A program made the position numbers and the translations under genes. Positions 16,769-26,324 of a stretch of DNA of 64,000 nucleotides are shown here, in pieces; position 1 is the stretch's first letter, and each line of letters opens with the position of its first letter. Source of the stretch: an uncultured Flavobacteriaceae bacterium (GTDB lineage: Bacteria > Bacteroidota > Bacteroidia > Flavobacteriales > Flavobacteriaceae). The stretch is taken from NCBI GenBank assembly GCA_947495135.1, contig CANLXN010000001.1, positions 682,001 to 746,000 on the forward strand, given 5' to 3'. The notes under the pieces were generated by a model. It had not been told where the DNA came from, searched no databases, and saw only the letters and a list, made by a program, of their open reading frames with translations.

Positions 16769-19705
16769 ATGAAGGATATTTTTTCGAGTTTTTCTGAAAT
16801 TTTCGAAGGGGAGTTCCACTTCGACACCTTACACAAAAGGCTTTACGCGACGGATGCTTCGGTTTACCGCAAGATTCCGGAGGCGGTCGCATTTCCGAAG
16901 AATATCAACGCCATAAAACAGCTGATTAAATTTGCTTCAGAAAATAAAATCTCCTTAGTTCCAAGAACTGCGGGTACATCTCTTGCTGGACAATGTGTAG
17001 GGAATGGCATCATTGTAGACGTCTCAAAATATATGGTGGATATTCTCGAACTAGACGAAGTCAATAAAACAGTTCGAGTACAACCAGGCGTAATAAGAGA
17101 TGAGCTCAATGCTTACCTCCAACCATATGGATTGTTCTTTGGCCCAAATACGTCTACCAGTAACAGATGTATGATTGGTGGAATGGTAGGTAATAATAGT
17201 AGTGGTACAACTTCCATTCAATACGGAGTAACGAGGGACAAAGTCCTAGAGCTAACGACGGTTCTTTCTAATGGGGAAGAAGTGACCTTCTCCAATTTAT
17301 CCAATCAAGAATTTCAAAAAAAACGAAATCTCCATAGTCTCGAAGGAAAGATCTACCAGACCATTTACACAGAACTTGCCTCCGAAGAGGTTCAAGAACA
17401 AATAAGAAGAGAATTTCCTAAACCCGAAATTCATAGACGTAATACTGGATATGCCATAGACGCGCTTATTGAAACAACTGTGTTTAATCCAGAGGTTACA
17501 ACTCCCATAAATTTATGCAAGCTTCTTACGGGAAGTGAAGGAACATTGGCCTTTACCACAGCGATAGTTTTGCAGTTAGACGATCTTCCACCACCATCTT
17601 CGGCAATGATAGTTGCGCAGTATAGCACCTTGAAAAATTGCCTAAATGACATCAATGAGGTAATGAAACATGACTTGTATACCTGTGAAATGATGGACGA
17701 TGTCATTTTAAACTGTACAAAAAAAAGTAAGAAATACGATTCCTATCGATTTTTCGTACAAGGAGAGCCAAAGGCTTTGCTCATGCTAGAAGTTAGGGCA
17801 AGCACTGACCAGTATCTAGAATTAAAGCTGGCGAAGCTCCAGGAAGGGTTAAAAAGGACACAGCTGTCCGATTCGGCTCCAGTCCTAAAAGGTGATGAGA
17901 TCAAAATGGCTTTAGATTTGCGAAAAGCTGGTTTGGGATTATTGGGTAACATGGTTGGAGATGCCAAGGCCGTGGCGTGTATTGAAGACACAGCTGTTGC
18001 CTTAGAGGACCTTCCCAACTACATTAAGGAATTTACCGCTTTGATGGAGAATTACAAGCAAGAAGCCGTGTATTATGCACATGCAGGAGCTGGGGAACTC
18101 CATTTACGTCCAATATTAAACCTTAAAACTGAAGAGGGTGTAGCGTATTTCAGAAAAATCACTACCGATGTGGCTAAGTTGGTAAAGAAATATAAAGGTT
18201 CTTTCTCTGGAGAGCATGGCGATGGAATAGTGCGAGCGGAGTTTTTAGAATTACAGATTGGTACTGAAAACTTTAAACTTCTAAAAAGAATTAAAAAAGC
18301 ATTCGATCCAACCAATATTTTCAATCCTGGGAAAATAACCGATGCTTGGCCAATGGACCAGTCACTAAGAACAAATCCAGGCGAGCGGCAACCAGAAATT
18401 AAAACGCTCATGGACTTCTCAGGTTCTGAAGGCATTTTGAAACTGGCTGAACAGTGCAATGGGAGCGGGGATTGTAGAAAAACAGCCGAAATGCCTGGCG
18501 CTATGTGTCCAAGCTACCACGCGACCAAAAACGAAAAAGACACTACTAGAGGAAGAGCCAATATTCTTCGGGAAGTACTTTTAAGTAGCGATCAAATAAA
18601 TAAATTTAATTCGAGCGACTTAAAAGAGGCTTTCGATCTATGTATTGGCTGTAAGGCTTGTGGAAATGAATGTCCAAGTAACGTAGACATGGCAACTGCT
18701 AAAGCAGAATTTCTATATCAATATCAAGCAGCAAATGGGGTTTCTATGTCTACTACGCTACTTGGTAAAAGTAGCAAATACAATAAATTAGCTTCCAAAT
18801 TTCCAAGTTTGGCTAATTACATATTTAAGGCGAAATGGACTTCAAAGTTGGTGAAGAATTTTAGCGGTATAGCTCATCAAAGGGAACTTCCATATATATC
18901 AAGTAAAAGTTTCAGTAAAATACATCAAAAGTCTATAAATAAGGAGTTTAAAAATAAAATTGGTTATAAAAATGTATTGTTATTTGTTGACGAGTTCAGT
19001 AACTATTTAGAATCGGATATTGCAAAAGACTGCTATGATCTTCTAGTTGGTTTAGGATACTCAGTAACGGTTATCGACTGTTTAGATAGTGCGCGCGCTC
19101 TTATTAGTAAAGGTTTTCTTTTAGAAGCCAAGGAAATCGTAAATAAAAACATTTCGTATTTAAAGGATTCCGTTAGTGAGAACAGCCCACTTATTGGCAT
19201 TGAACCTTCTGCCATACTCGGATTTAGAGACGAATACCTTCGTTTGGCGGATGACCGTCTGTCGAGTAAGAAAATTTCAGAAAACACCTATCTCATTGAG
19301 GAATTTCTATCGGCTGAAATTGGCAAAGACCGGGTTACATCGGCTCAATTTACTTCCGAAGAAAAACGAATAAAAATTCACATTCACTGTCATCAAAAGT
19401 CGCTTAGCAATCAAAAAGTCACTTTCGATATTTTAAATTTACCCAAAAACTATACTCCAACTATCATTACTTCTGGGTGTTGCGGGATGGCAGGGAGTTT
19501 CGGATACGAAAAAGATCATTACCATTTAAGCATGGAGATAGGAGAGTTGAAGCTATTTCCAGCCGTTCGAAAGGCCTCAGCAGAAACTATCATTGCGGCA
19601 AATGGTACAAGTTGCAGGCATCAAATAAATGATGGAACCCAACGAAAAGCACTTCACCCAGTGAGCATATTAAGGAATGCTTTACTCTCCAATAAAGAAA
19701 TTTAA
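16769..19705 (+). CDS. FAD-linked D-2-hydroxyacid dehydrogenase with Fe-S and CCG domains (YdiJ-like)
   Basis: A 978-residue fused flavoprotein. Order: FAD-binding PCMH domain (about 30-250, 'V-P-R-T-A-G-T-S-L-A-G-Q' ), FAD-oxidase C-terminal domain (about 265-510, 'S-G-E-H-G-D-G-I-V-R' ), a ferredoxin-like Fe-S domain (cysteines in 'Q-C-N-G-S-G-D-C-R-K' and 'C-I-G-C-K-A-C-G-N-E-C-P' , about 560-650), and a CCG domain ending with 'T-S-G-C-C-G-M-A-G-S-F-G' (about 910). This matches E. coli YdiJ, a D-2-hydroxyglutarate dehydrogenase, and related D-lactate enzymes; the substrate is not certain. It is divergent from the beta-barrel gene; a TACCTTTA box lies at 16750. The last 24 bases overlap the convergent lipoprotein gene. 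Confidence 0.88.
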   Translation: MKDIFSSFSEIFEGEFHFDTLHKRLYATDASVYRKIPEAVAFPKNINAIKQLIKFASENKISLVPRTAGTSLAGQCVGNGIIVDVSKYMVDILELDEVNKTVRVQPGVIRDELNAYLQPYGLFFGPNTSTSNRCMIGGMVGNNSSGTTSIQYGVTRDKVLELTTVLSNGEEVTFSNLSNQEFQKKRNLHSLEGKIYQTIYTELASEEVQEQIRREFPKPEIHRRNTGYAIDALIETTVFNPEVTTPINLCKLLTGSEGTLAFTTAIVLQLDDLPPPSSAMIVAQYSTLKNCLNDINEVMKHDLYTCEMMDDVILNCTKKSKKYDSYRFFVQGEPKALLMLEVRASTDQYLELKLAKLQEGLKRTQLSDSAPVLKGDEIKMALDLRKAGLGLLGNMVGDAKAVACIEDTAVALEDLPNYIKEFTALMENYKQEAVYYAHAGAGELHLRPILNLKTEEGVAYFRKITTDVAKLVKKYKGSFSGEHGDGIVRAEFLELQIGTENFKLLKRIKKAFDPTNIFNPGKITDAWPMDQSLRTNPGERQPEIKTLMDFSGSEGILKLAEQCNGSGDCRKTAEMPGAMCPSYHATKNEKDTTRGRANILREVLLSSDQINKFNSSDLKEAFDLCIGCKACGNECPSNVDMATAKAEFLYQYQAANGVSMSTTLLGKSSKYNKLASKFPSLANYIFKAKWTSKLVKNFSGIAHQRELPYISSKSFSKIHQKSINKEFKNKIGYKNVLLFVDEFSNYLESDIAKDCYDLLVGLGYSVTVIDCLDSARALISKGFLLEAKEIVNKNISYLKDSVSENSPLIGIEPSAILGFRDEYLRLADDRLSSKKISENTYLIEEFLSAEIGKDRVTSAQFTSEEKRIKIHIHCHQKSLSNQKVTFDILNLPKNYTPTIITSGCCGMAGSFGYEKDHYHLSMEIGELKLFPAVRKASAETIIAANGTSCRHQINDGTQRKALHPVSILRNALLSNKEI

Positions 19706-20470
19706 ACGGGTGGTGAGCACCTCTTCTGCAAATTCAGGAGGAAAAGGCAGTCCGTCACCAATAACTCCAAGATCTTCGAGTTCATATTCTACAACAACCG
19801 TTGAAGATGACATTCCTGAAGAACTATCGTATGTGGTAGTAGCGATTAAAACATCCTGAGCAGCAAGCACATCAATAGGCAAAGATATACCGCCAATATC
19901 GAACATGGCCACTACAGAAAGATTTAGTGTCAATTCAGCGGTAATCGAACCTGCGGTATTATCACTATTTAAAAAAGTGGTACCATTAGTGGTGGTGAGA
20001 ACATAGTCGATCACTAACGGGATTTCATTGATTGTTTCTTCTATCTGGTTCGCTACCGTACTTAGAACAACGCCTCCTTGTTGATTGGTATCGAAAAGAA
20101 TTACATCGTCTAACGGAAGAGAAATTTCTGGAAAGCCTTCTACTGGAACACCTAAACTTCCTTGGACTATAAGTTGACCATTGGCAGTTCGAACAAGATT
20201 GTCTGATAGCACACGAGCCATAAAACCAGTAACTGGCTCTTGTCCGTTAAGATTTGTATAGCTATTTCCAGCAACCGTTTCTGTACCCGAGACATAAATA
20301 GAATCCATAGTCGTTTCCATGCCTTCATTGTTAAAAGTCCAATAACTATCTGCATTTAAAGGAAAGAAGTCTAGCGACTGTGGTTGTGGGTCTTGAGAAT
20401 TTCCAGAGTCGTCACTCGAACAAGCGAAAACAGTAATAGCACATAATACGAGTAGTATCCAATTTTTCAT
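19682..20470 (-). CDS. Lipoprotein of unknown function
   Basis: A 262-residue lipoprotein: signal peptide with lipobox 'V-F-A-C' (Cys17), followed by S-S-D-D, an acidic run that in Bacteroidota directs lipoproteins to the cell surface. The mature part is rich in beta-strands ('D-S-Y-W-T-F-N-N' , 'G-S-I-T-A-E-L-T-L-N-L' ). No enzyme motif is recognisable. The 3' end overlaps the convergent dehydrogenase gene by 24 nt. Confidence 0.75.
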   Translation of the reverse strand: MKNWILLVLCAITVFACSSDDSGNSQDPQPQSLDFFPLNADSYWTFNNEGMETTMDSIYVSGTETVAGNSYTNLNGQEPVTGFMARVLSDNLVRTANGQLIVQGSLGVPVEGFPEISLPLDDVILFDTNQQGGVVLSTVANQIEETINEIPLVIDYVLTTTNGTTFLNSDNTAGSITAELTLNLSVVAMFDIGGISLPIDVLAAQDVLIATTTYDSSSGMSSSTVVVEYELEDLGVIGDGLPFPPEFAEEVLTTRLNFFIGE

Positions 20471-20484
20471 ATTGAGATTTTTGC

Positions 20485-20492
20485 CAAAGATA
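20485..20492 (-). promoter_or_regulatory. -7 promoter box (TATCTTTG) of the lipoprotein gene
   Basis: Minus-strand TATCTTTG, 14 nt before the ATG at 20470. Confidence 0.55.
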
Positions 20493-20613
20493 AAAAAATT
20501 GGCTTATGAAGAGCTATTGAGTTGTTGAAATACAGAATTGGCTTCTAATTATAGCGTTTTATGTTTGTTCAATATTATGGTCTAATCCTATTTCTTGTTT
20601 CAATTGGAATATT

Positions 20614-20621
20614 TACATTTG
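20614..20621 (+). promoter_or_regulatory. -7 promoter box (TACATTTG) of aroC
   Basis: TACATTTG ends 14 nt before the ATG at 20636; a TTG at 20595-20597 may be the -33 element (16 nt spacing). It lies inside the longer frame starting at 20561 and supports the 20636 start. Confidence 0.6.
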
Positions 20622-20635
20622 TTAAAAACGGCGTA

Positions 20636-21700
20636 ATGGCAGGAAATTCTTTCGGTACACTTTTCAAACTAACTACATTTGGAGAATCACATGGTGAAGC
20701 CTTGGGCGGAATCATAGATGGATGCCCAGCTGGAATTAAATTAGACTTTGAAGCAATTGAAGCCGAAATGCAACGGCGAAAGCCAGGACAATCTTCCATA
20801 GTTACGCAACGGAAAGAGCCAGATAGTGTTCGATTTCTTTCTGGAATTTTTGAGGGAAAAACGACGGGAACGCCCATTGGATTTGTGATAGAGAATACCA
20901 ATCAGAAGTCAAAAGACTATTCACACATTAAAGATACCTACAGACCTTCGCATGCAGATTACACCTATGATAAGAAGTATGGCATACGGGATTACAGAGG
21001 AGGAGGAAGGTCATCTGCTAGAGAGACCGCAAGTAGAGTAGCAGCTGGTGCTATTGCAAAACAATTTCTTTCAAAGATTAAAATTACTGCCTATGTCTCG
21101 GGTGTGGGAACGTTGGAATTGAGGGCGCCCTATCAGGAATTGAACTTTTCAGAAATTGAAAAGAACCCCGTTAGAACGGCAGATGCCGAAATGGCAAAAA
21201 AGATGGAGGCTTATATCAAGGAAATTAGAAAGCAGGGTGATACTGTTGGCGGAATGATTACCTGCGTTATTCAAAATGTACCTGTTGGACTTGGAGAACC
21301 GGTTTTCGATAAATTGCATGCTCAGTTAGGAAAAGCAATGCTCTCAATTAATGCTGTTAAAGGTTTCGAATATGGAAGCGGATTTGAAGGAACTCGCCTT
21401 AAAGGGAGCGAACACAACGACCTTTTTAATGCAGATGGCAGCACGCAAACCAATTATAGCGGTGGCGTACAAGGAGGAATTAGTAACGGAGCTGATATTT
21501 ATTTTAATGTGGCATTTAAGCCTGTGGCGACGATAATGCAAAAACAAGAAACGATAAATAGCGAAGGCGAATTGGTAGACATGCAGGGCAAAGGCAGACA
21601 CGACCCCTGTGTCGTGCCAAGAGCGGTGCCCATAGTTGAGGCTATGGCGGCCCTTACGTTAGCAGATTTCGCATTACTCAATAGAGTTTCAAAATTATAA
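20636..21700 (+). CDS. aroC: Chorismate synthase
   Basis: A 354-residue enzyme that converts EPSP to chorismate with reduced FMN, the last shared step to aromatic amino acids, folate and menaquinone. Diagnostic blocks: N-terminal '[18 protein letters not shown]' , 'R-R-K-P-G-Q-S' , '[13 protein letters not shown]' and '[10 protein letters not shown]' . The start at 20636 gives the family N-terminus; an ATG 25 codons upstream would add a spurious hydrophobic stretch. Its product feeds menF (1552-2622), which is not linked to it. Confidence 0.97.
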   Translation: MAGNSFGTLFKLTTFGESHGEALGGIIDGCPAGIKLDFEAIEAEMQRRKPGQSSIVTQRKEPDSVRFLSGIFEGKTTGTPIGFVIENTNQKSKDYSHIKDTYRPSHADYTYDKKYGIRDYRGGGRSSARETASRVAAGAIAKQFLSKIKITAYVSGVGTLELRAPYQELNFSEIEKNPVRTADAEMAKKMEAYIKEIRKQGDTVGGMITCVIQNVPVGLGEPVFDKLHAQLGKAMLSINAVKGFEYGSGFEGTRLKGSEHNDLFNADGSTQTNYSGGVQGGISNGADIYFNVAFKPVATIMQKQETINSEGELVDMQGKGRHDPCVVPRAVPIVEAMAALTLADFALLNRVSKL

Positions 21701-21707
21701 ATTTCAA

Positions 21708-21752
21708 GCTCAACTTTTGAGCAAATAATTAATAAGCACCCGACTTATCGGG
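21708..21752 (+). other. Two small hairpins between aroC and the symporter gene
   Basis: GCTCAA-ctt-TTGAGC (21708-21722) lies 8 nt after the aroC stop, and CCCGA-ctta-TCGGG (21739-21752) ends 8 nt before the symporter ATG. Neither has a T-tract, so they are not clear terminators; the second could affect translation start. Confidence 0.4.
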
Positions 21753-21760
21753 CAGTTGAT

Positions 21761-23068
21761 ATGAAAAAATTAGCATTACACTGGAAAATTTTGATTGGGA
21801 TGGTCTTGGGAGTCTTATTTGGGCTTCTTTTTACAAATTTTGATTGGGGACCGCAAATTATTTCCGATTGGGTAAAGCCGTTTGGAACTATTTTTATTAG
21901 TTCTTTAAAGTTAATCGCCATTCCATTAATTCTTGCTGCACTTATTAAGGGTATTACAGACTTGAAAGACATCTCTAGTCTATCGAAGATGGGAACACGT
22001 ACTATTATTACATATGTTATTACTACCGTTATCGCTGTTTCTATTGGTTTGATGGTGGTCAATATTGTTCAACCTGGTAAAACGATCACAGAAGAGACCA
22101 GAAACGAACTAGTAGAAGCCTATGGTGGTGATGCTGCCTCTAAGGCAGAGGCATCTAAAAAGCAAAAGGAAGCTGGACCACTACAAGCATTAGTGGACTT
22201 AGTTCCAGAGAATATTGTTGCGGCCTCTAGTAGCAATAGAAATATGTTACAAGTTATCTTTTTTGCGGTGTTTTTTGGAATAGCGCTTATTTTAATTCCT
22301 GAAGAAAAAGGCAAGCCGGTTAAAGATTTTTTCGACGGCGTTAATGATGTTATCCTGAAAATGGTTGATCTTATTATGCTAGCCGCACCATATGGGGTGT
22401 TTGCTTTATTAGCAGCTCTTATTGTGGAATCGCCCAGTGCCGATCTATTTGCCGCACTCGGAATGTATGCACTATGTGTTGTAGGAGGTTTGGCCTTGAT
22501 GGTTGGAATATATGTTGTATTGGTTAAAGTATTTACCAAGAAATCGCCTGGATTTTTTCTGAATGGTATCGCTCCAGCTCAGTTATTAGCTTTTTCGACT
22601 AGTTCTAGTGCTGCAACTTTGCCTGTTACTATGGAACGTGTAACCGAACATCTAGGTGTGGAAGAAGAGGTTGCCAGTTTTGTTCTACCTGTTGGAGCTA
22701 CCATAAATATGGATGGAACCAGTCTTTATCAAGCAGTAGCGGCTTTATTTATCGCCCAAGCATTTGGCATGGAATTATCACTAAGTGTTCAATTAGGTAT
22801 AATTGCCACTGCGACTTTAGCATCTATTGGTTCTGCTGCGGTGCCAGGAGCAGGGATGGTGATGCTTGTAGGAGTATTAGGTTATGCAGGAATTCCTGAA
22901 GCTGGACTAGCCCTTATTTTTGCAGTAGATCGCCCTCTCGATATGTGCCGTACCGTTATTAATGTAACTGGAGATGCAGCTGTTTCTATGATGGTAGCTA
23001 AATCTCAAAACAAACTTGGTAAACCTCATGTGAAAGAATGGGACGATCACTATTCTGAGGTTAAATAA
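21761..23068 (+). CDS. Dicarboxylate/amino acid:cation symporter (DAACS family)
   Basis: A 435-residue inner-membrane carrier with about eight helices and two re-entrant loops. Visible signatures: 'A-F-S-T-S-S-S-A-A-T-L-P-V-T' (HP1 serine-rich loop), 'N-M-D-G-T-S-L-Y' (TM7 cation site) and 'A-V-P-G-A-G-M-V-M-L' with 'D-R-P-L-D-M-C-R-T' (TM8 substrate-binding residues, D and R). The arginine in 'D-M-C-R-T' indicates acidic substrates such as glutamate, aspartate or C4-dicarboxylates. An alanine- and lysine-rich loop (about residues 118-150) is family-variable. It follows aroC by 60 nt. Confidence 0.92.
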   Translation: MKKLALHWKILIGMVLGVLFGLLFTNFDWGPQIISDWVKPFGTIFISSLKLIAIPLILAALIKGITDLKDISSLSKMGTRTIITYVITTVIAVSIGLMVVNIVQPGKTITEETRNELVEAYGGDAASKAEASKKQKEAGPLQALVDLVPENIVAASSSNRNMLQVIFFAVFFGIALILIPEEKGKPVKDFFDGVNDVILKMVDLIMLAAPYGVFALLAALIVESPSADLFAALGMYALCVVGGLALMVGIYVVLVKVFTKKSPGFFLNGIAPAQLLAFSTSSSAATLPVTMERVTEHLGVEEEVASFVLPVGATINMDGTSLYQAVAALFIAQAFGMELSLSVQLGIIATATLASIGSAAVPGAGMVMLVGVLGYAGIPEAGLALIFAVDRPLDMCRTVINVTGDAAVSMMVAKSQNKLGKPHVKEWDDHYSEVK

Positions 23069-23219
23069 CGTTTTAATCGGATAAAACCTTTAACTGCGTT
23101 AAATATTAGTTATCGTTCTGTTAATCAGTTTTATAAAATTTCATTTTCTCTATCTTTAAATAAAGTAATTGAGTAAAAGATTCCCCAGTTTAATCTTTCA
23201 CCATACTTAAAAAAGAATA

Positions 23220-24029
23220 ATGAGAAAAAACATTTTAGCGATAGCCGCACTAATAGCCCTTTGTGGCTCTCACGCTCATGCACAGGTTGGTATTGGAACT
23301 ACAACTCCAGCCGCAAGTTCAATGTTAGAAATTAGTAGTACTTCAGATGGGGGAACTACCTATAAGGGATTTATGCCTCCAAGGGTTCCTACCACTGTGG
23401 AACGCGATGCGATTAGTCCATCTGCAACAGATGTGGGGCTAACGGTGTATGTGACCGATCGGGAATGTCTACAAATGTGGAACGGAACTGGTTGGGAAAA
23501 TATTCATTGTCTAAATGGGGTAAGTTTTGGAGGTATTTTTCAAAACTTCGATTTAAATACTGCTTGGGGATATACAACCGACGTTCCCTTCTTCGATAAT
23601 GGTAACAATGGGTTTTATGGTATTACAACCACTGCTAATGGCGGTTTTAATAATATCACTACTATGACCAATAATTTTCTGGGAATTCTAGATATGAATG
23701 ATGAAGGAGTAAATGGAACAGCGGGCTTTGCAACCATTACCTTTGATACCATCGATATTTCAGGAGCATTAAGTGGAGTTAATTTATCATTCGATTACGA
23801 AGTATTTGAGTTCGATACGGGTGATGATGTATATTATACAGTCACTATAGATGGGACTCCTCAAGCCGAAGTACAATTAGTTAATGGATTGGGAAACCTT
23901 TCCATGGATGGCACGGTTTCAGTAACAGCACCTCCAGGAAGTACAAATATTTCCTTAAGTATTCGGATAAGACAAGATGGAGCTGGCGATTATGCCGGAT
24001 TCGACAATTTCGCCATTATTCCAAATTAA
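23220..24029 (+). CDS. Secreted protein with N-terminal 'QVGIGTTTP' module
   Basis: A 269-residue exported protein (signal peptide to about residue 21). The mature N-terminus 'Q-V-G-I-G-T-T-T-P' , then 'S-M-L-E-I' and 'G-F-M-P-P-R-V' is a recurring surface module of flavobacteria, also seen at the head of tail-fibre-like and adhesin proteins. The C-terminal half (about 100-269) looks like a beta-sandwich with many D and G residues, ending in 'A-G-F-D-N-F-A-I' . No sorting signal is evident. Function unknown. Convergent with mscS, overlapping by 4 nt. Confidence 0.7.
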   Translation: MRKNILAIAALIALCGSHAHAQVGIGTTTPAASSMLEISSTSDGGTTYKGFMPPRVPTTVERDAISPSATDVGLTVYVTDRECLQMWNGTGWENIHCLNGVSFGGIFQNFDLNTAWGYTTDVPFFDNGNNGFYGITTTANGGFNNITTMTNNFLGILDMNDEGVNGTAGFATITFDTIDISGALSGVNLSFDYEVFEFDTGDDVYYTVTIDGTPQAEVQLVNGLGNLSMDGTVSVTAPPGSTNISLSIRIRQDGAGDYAGFDNFAIIPN

Positions 24030-24838
24030 CCTTCCTTTTGTATTTCAACACTATGTGGGTATGGTATTTCAATTCCAGCGGCATCAAGAGCTTCTTTTGA
24101 TAACTCTAAAGTTGCGAAATAAACAGCCCAATAATCTGCTGTTTTAACAGACGGACGAACTGCAAAATCTACCGAACTTTCACCCAAGCCAGACACTTCA
24201 ACCATTGGGGCAGGATCTGAGAGTACCTTGTCTTGCGATTTAAGCACATCTAATAATACCTTCTTGGCCTGTTTGATATCTGCATCATAGCTAACTCCTA
24301 TAGTATGAAAAATAGTTAAAATTCCTTCTTCACTATAATTAGTAATATTACCATTAGACAAAGCGCCATTTGGAATAATTACCAACTTGTTTTGTGGAGT
24401 AACGAGTTTAGTAGTAAAAATCTCAATTTCTTTTACGCTACCTAATTCCCCTTGTGCCTCTATTAAGTCTCCAATTTTGAAAGGCTTAAAGATCATTAAA
24501 AGAACTCCACCTGCGAAATTTGCAAGAGAGCCTTGTAGCGCCATACCAATAGCTAAACCAGCGGCAGCGAGAATAGCTGCAAAAGAAGTGGTTTCAACTC
24601 CTAAATTACCTAAAATTGCTATTATTAAAAGAACCTTGAGTATCCAACCGACTAGATTTTTTAGAAACTTTTGTAAACTTTCATCATAACTAGCGCTGGA
24701 CATGGCCTTGCTAGCCAACCTCATAATTTTTTTAATAATCCAAGAACCAACAATCCATATTATTATTGCTCCAATTACTTTTAATCCGTATTCAGAACCT
24801 AGTTCAATTCCTTTGTCAATCAACTTTTGTACATCCAT
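24026..24838 (-). CDS. Small-conductance mechanosensitive channel (MscS family)
   Basis: A 270-residue MscS-type channel that opens under membrane tension. TM1 is about residues 18-36; TM3 carries the small-residue pore helix 'A-A-A-G-L-A-I-G-M-A-L-Q-G-S-L-A-N-F-A-G-G' (about 91-111); the beta-domain has 'F-K-P-F-K-I-G-D-L-I' and 'I-P-N-G-A-L-S-N-G-N-I-T-N' . Length is close to E. coli MscS (286). Confidence 0.95.
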   Translation of the reverse strand: MDVQKLIDKGIELGSEYGLKVIGAIIIWIVGSWIIKKIMRLASKAMSSASYDESLQKFLKNLVGWILKVLLIIAILGNLGVETTSFAAILAAAGLAIGMALQGSLANFAGGVLLMIFKPFKIGDLIEAQGELGSVKEIEIFTTKLVTPQNKLVIIPNGALSNGNITNYSEEGILTIFHTIGVSYDADIKQAKKVLLDVLKSQDKVLSDPAPMVEVSGLGESSVDFAVRPSVKTADYWAVYFATLELSKEALDAAGIEIPYPHSVEIQKEG

Positions 24839-24869
24839 AGTGTGAGGTATTTTAAGGTTTATGAAATTA

Positions 24870-24877
24870 CAAAAATA
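24870..24877 (-). promoter_or_regulatory. -7 promoter box (TATTTTTG) of the mscS gene
   Basis: Minus-strand TATTTTTG, 31 nt before the ATG at 24838. Confidence 0.45.
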
Positions 24878-25259
24878 TTTTTTTGTAGCTACTTCATTTG
24901 AAAAAAATATACACTCAAAATCAATGTTCCCTCTGTTAATTTTAACCTTTCTTCCTATAAATAGTGCCTCAAATCGAAACCCTGCGTTCTAGTTTAAATT
25001 GGCCACCAAATAGGACGTCTAATTTCTAAACTTCACGCAAAAAATAAATTAGTGATTAGATGATCTGCACAGAATGTTTAATTAGAAATATCATCTACAT
25101 TATAAAGTCGAATGATCAGTCATTTTAAAGCCTATTTTATAGCTGGCATAACAACGAAGTTTTATAATATGCACTCCACAGACACATAATAATATGTGCA
25201 AAAAAAATATTTATATTATTTATTAGAATTAGTATCTTTAATTGACTAAAAAATCAACT
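24878..25259 (+). other. AT-rich intergenic region upstream of the ATP-grasp cassette
   Basis: No convincing gene, RNA or repeat is visible in this stretch, the longest non-coding one in the window. The only short open frame (about 22 codons from 24983) lacks any coding sign. It must hold the promoter of the ATP-grasp gene; TATCTTTA (25233-25240) is the best -7 candidate, 19 nt before the ATG. Confidence 0.5.
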
Positions 25260-26288
25260 ATGAACGTTTGTTTTATAATGTATCCTTGGGAAGAAATGGA
25301 CCCTGATAATGATACTACACTAGCCCTTACCCATGAATTTGCGAAACGTGGACATGGGATTGCCATTACCACTCCAGCTAATTTAACTATACGAGATAGC
25401 GTAGCTTTTGCTTTTAGCAGATGTTTAAAACGTGTTGAAAAGATCTCAAATAGTCTTAAGTCGTTCCATACGAGAGCCGAATTTTATGATGAAATGCTAC
25501 CACTAGCAGGATTTGATGTCATTATACTAAGGAGTAATCCTCCGTTGGATATGATTATGCTCAATTTCCTTGATAGCGTGAAGGATGATGTGTTTATTAT
25601 GAATGACTTGGACGGGATTCGTAGAGCGAACAACAAACTCTATACAGCGGTGTTCGAAGATGAGAAAAATGAAATCATTCCAAGAACCCACGTCACAAAA
25701 AATAAAGAATACCTCAAAAAGGTGATTAAAGAAGGGCCAGACCGAATGATTTTAAAGCCTTTAAATGGTTATGGCGGATCTGGGGTTATCCTCATCGAAA
25801 AGCGCGCTATGCTAAGTATTAATTCGTTATTAGATTTCTATATTGACAACAACGATGGGACTAGTAATTATGTTATTCTGCAAGACTATATTCCAGGAGC
25901 AGATCAAGGAGATGTGCGTATCTTGATGTTAAACGGACAACCTATTGGAGCGATGCGTCGAGTACCTGGCGATGAAGACCATAGATCTAATGTAAGTGCT
26001 GGTGGGTCTGTTCAAAAACATACGCTCACCAGGCAAGAGAAGGAGCTGTGTCGTAAAATTGGGCCGAAATTAATAAAAGATGGTTTATACTTCGTGGGTA
26101 TTGATGTTATTGGCGGAATGTTGGTGGAAGTAAATGTTATGTCTCCTGGAGGAGTTACCTATATTAATAAGGTGTATAAAACTAGACTTCAGGAAAAAAT
26201 AATTGATTTCGTGGAAGATAAAGTGGAAGAAAGAGTAACTGCCTTTGAGCGTCGTCAAAAACTTCGTAAGCATGTGAGTGATGCTTAA
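25260..26288 (+). CDS. ATP-grasp ligase, glutathione-synthetase-like
   Basis: A 342-residue soluble ligase. The N-terminal domain starts 'M-N-V-C-F-I-M-Y-P-W-E' ; the ATP-grasp fold shows 'M-I-L-K-P-L-N-G-Y-G-G-S-G-V' (glycine-rich loop, about residues 160-173), 'L-Q-D-Y-I-P-G' and the Mg ligands 'V-E-V-N-V-M-S-P-G-G' (about 283-292), as in prokaryotic glutathione synthetase (N-x-T-S-P-T-G there). True glutathione synthesis would need a glutamate-cysteine ligase, which is not here, and the lineage uses bacillithiol. It probably joins an amino acid or peptide to an acceptor. I chose 25260 because the frame's earlier TTG start adds a few unlikely residues. First of a three-gene cassette. Confidence 0.85.
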   Translation: MNVCFIMYPWEEMDPDNDTTLALTHEFAKRGHGIAITTPANLTIRDSVAFAFSRCLKRVEKISNSLKSFHTRAEFYDEMLPLAGFDVIILRSNPPLDMIMLNFLDSVKDDVFIMNDLDGIRRANNKLYTAVFEDEKNEIIPRTHVTKNKEYLKKVIKEGPDRMILKPLNGYGGSGVILIEKRAMLSINSLLDFYIDNNDGTSNYVILQDYIPGADQGDVRILMLNGQPIGAMRRVPGDEDHRSNVSAGGSVQKHTLTRQEKELCRKIGPKLIKDGLYFVGIDVIGGMLVEVNVMSPGGVTYINKVYKTRLQEKIIDFVEDKVEERVTAFERRQKLRKHVSDA

Positions 26289-26324
26289 TGAGCACCTATT
26301 TGTAGATATTAGATAGAAACTTAT

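Noticed and set aside
16141-16836. Longer start of the beta-barrel gene at 16836.
   Set aside because: It would bury the signal peptide 70 residues inside the protein, span the promoter box and overlap the divergent dehydrogenase gene.
24983-25051. Short 22-codon frame in the large spacer before the ATP-grasp gene.
   Set aside because: No hydrophobic or charged pattern, no promoter box in position; consistent with chance.
25260-26288. Bona fide glutathione synthetase (gshB).
   Set aside because: No glutamate-cysteine ligase is nearby, the lineage makes bacillithiol, and the gene neighbours suggest another substrate.
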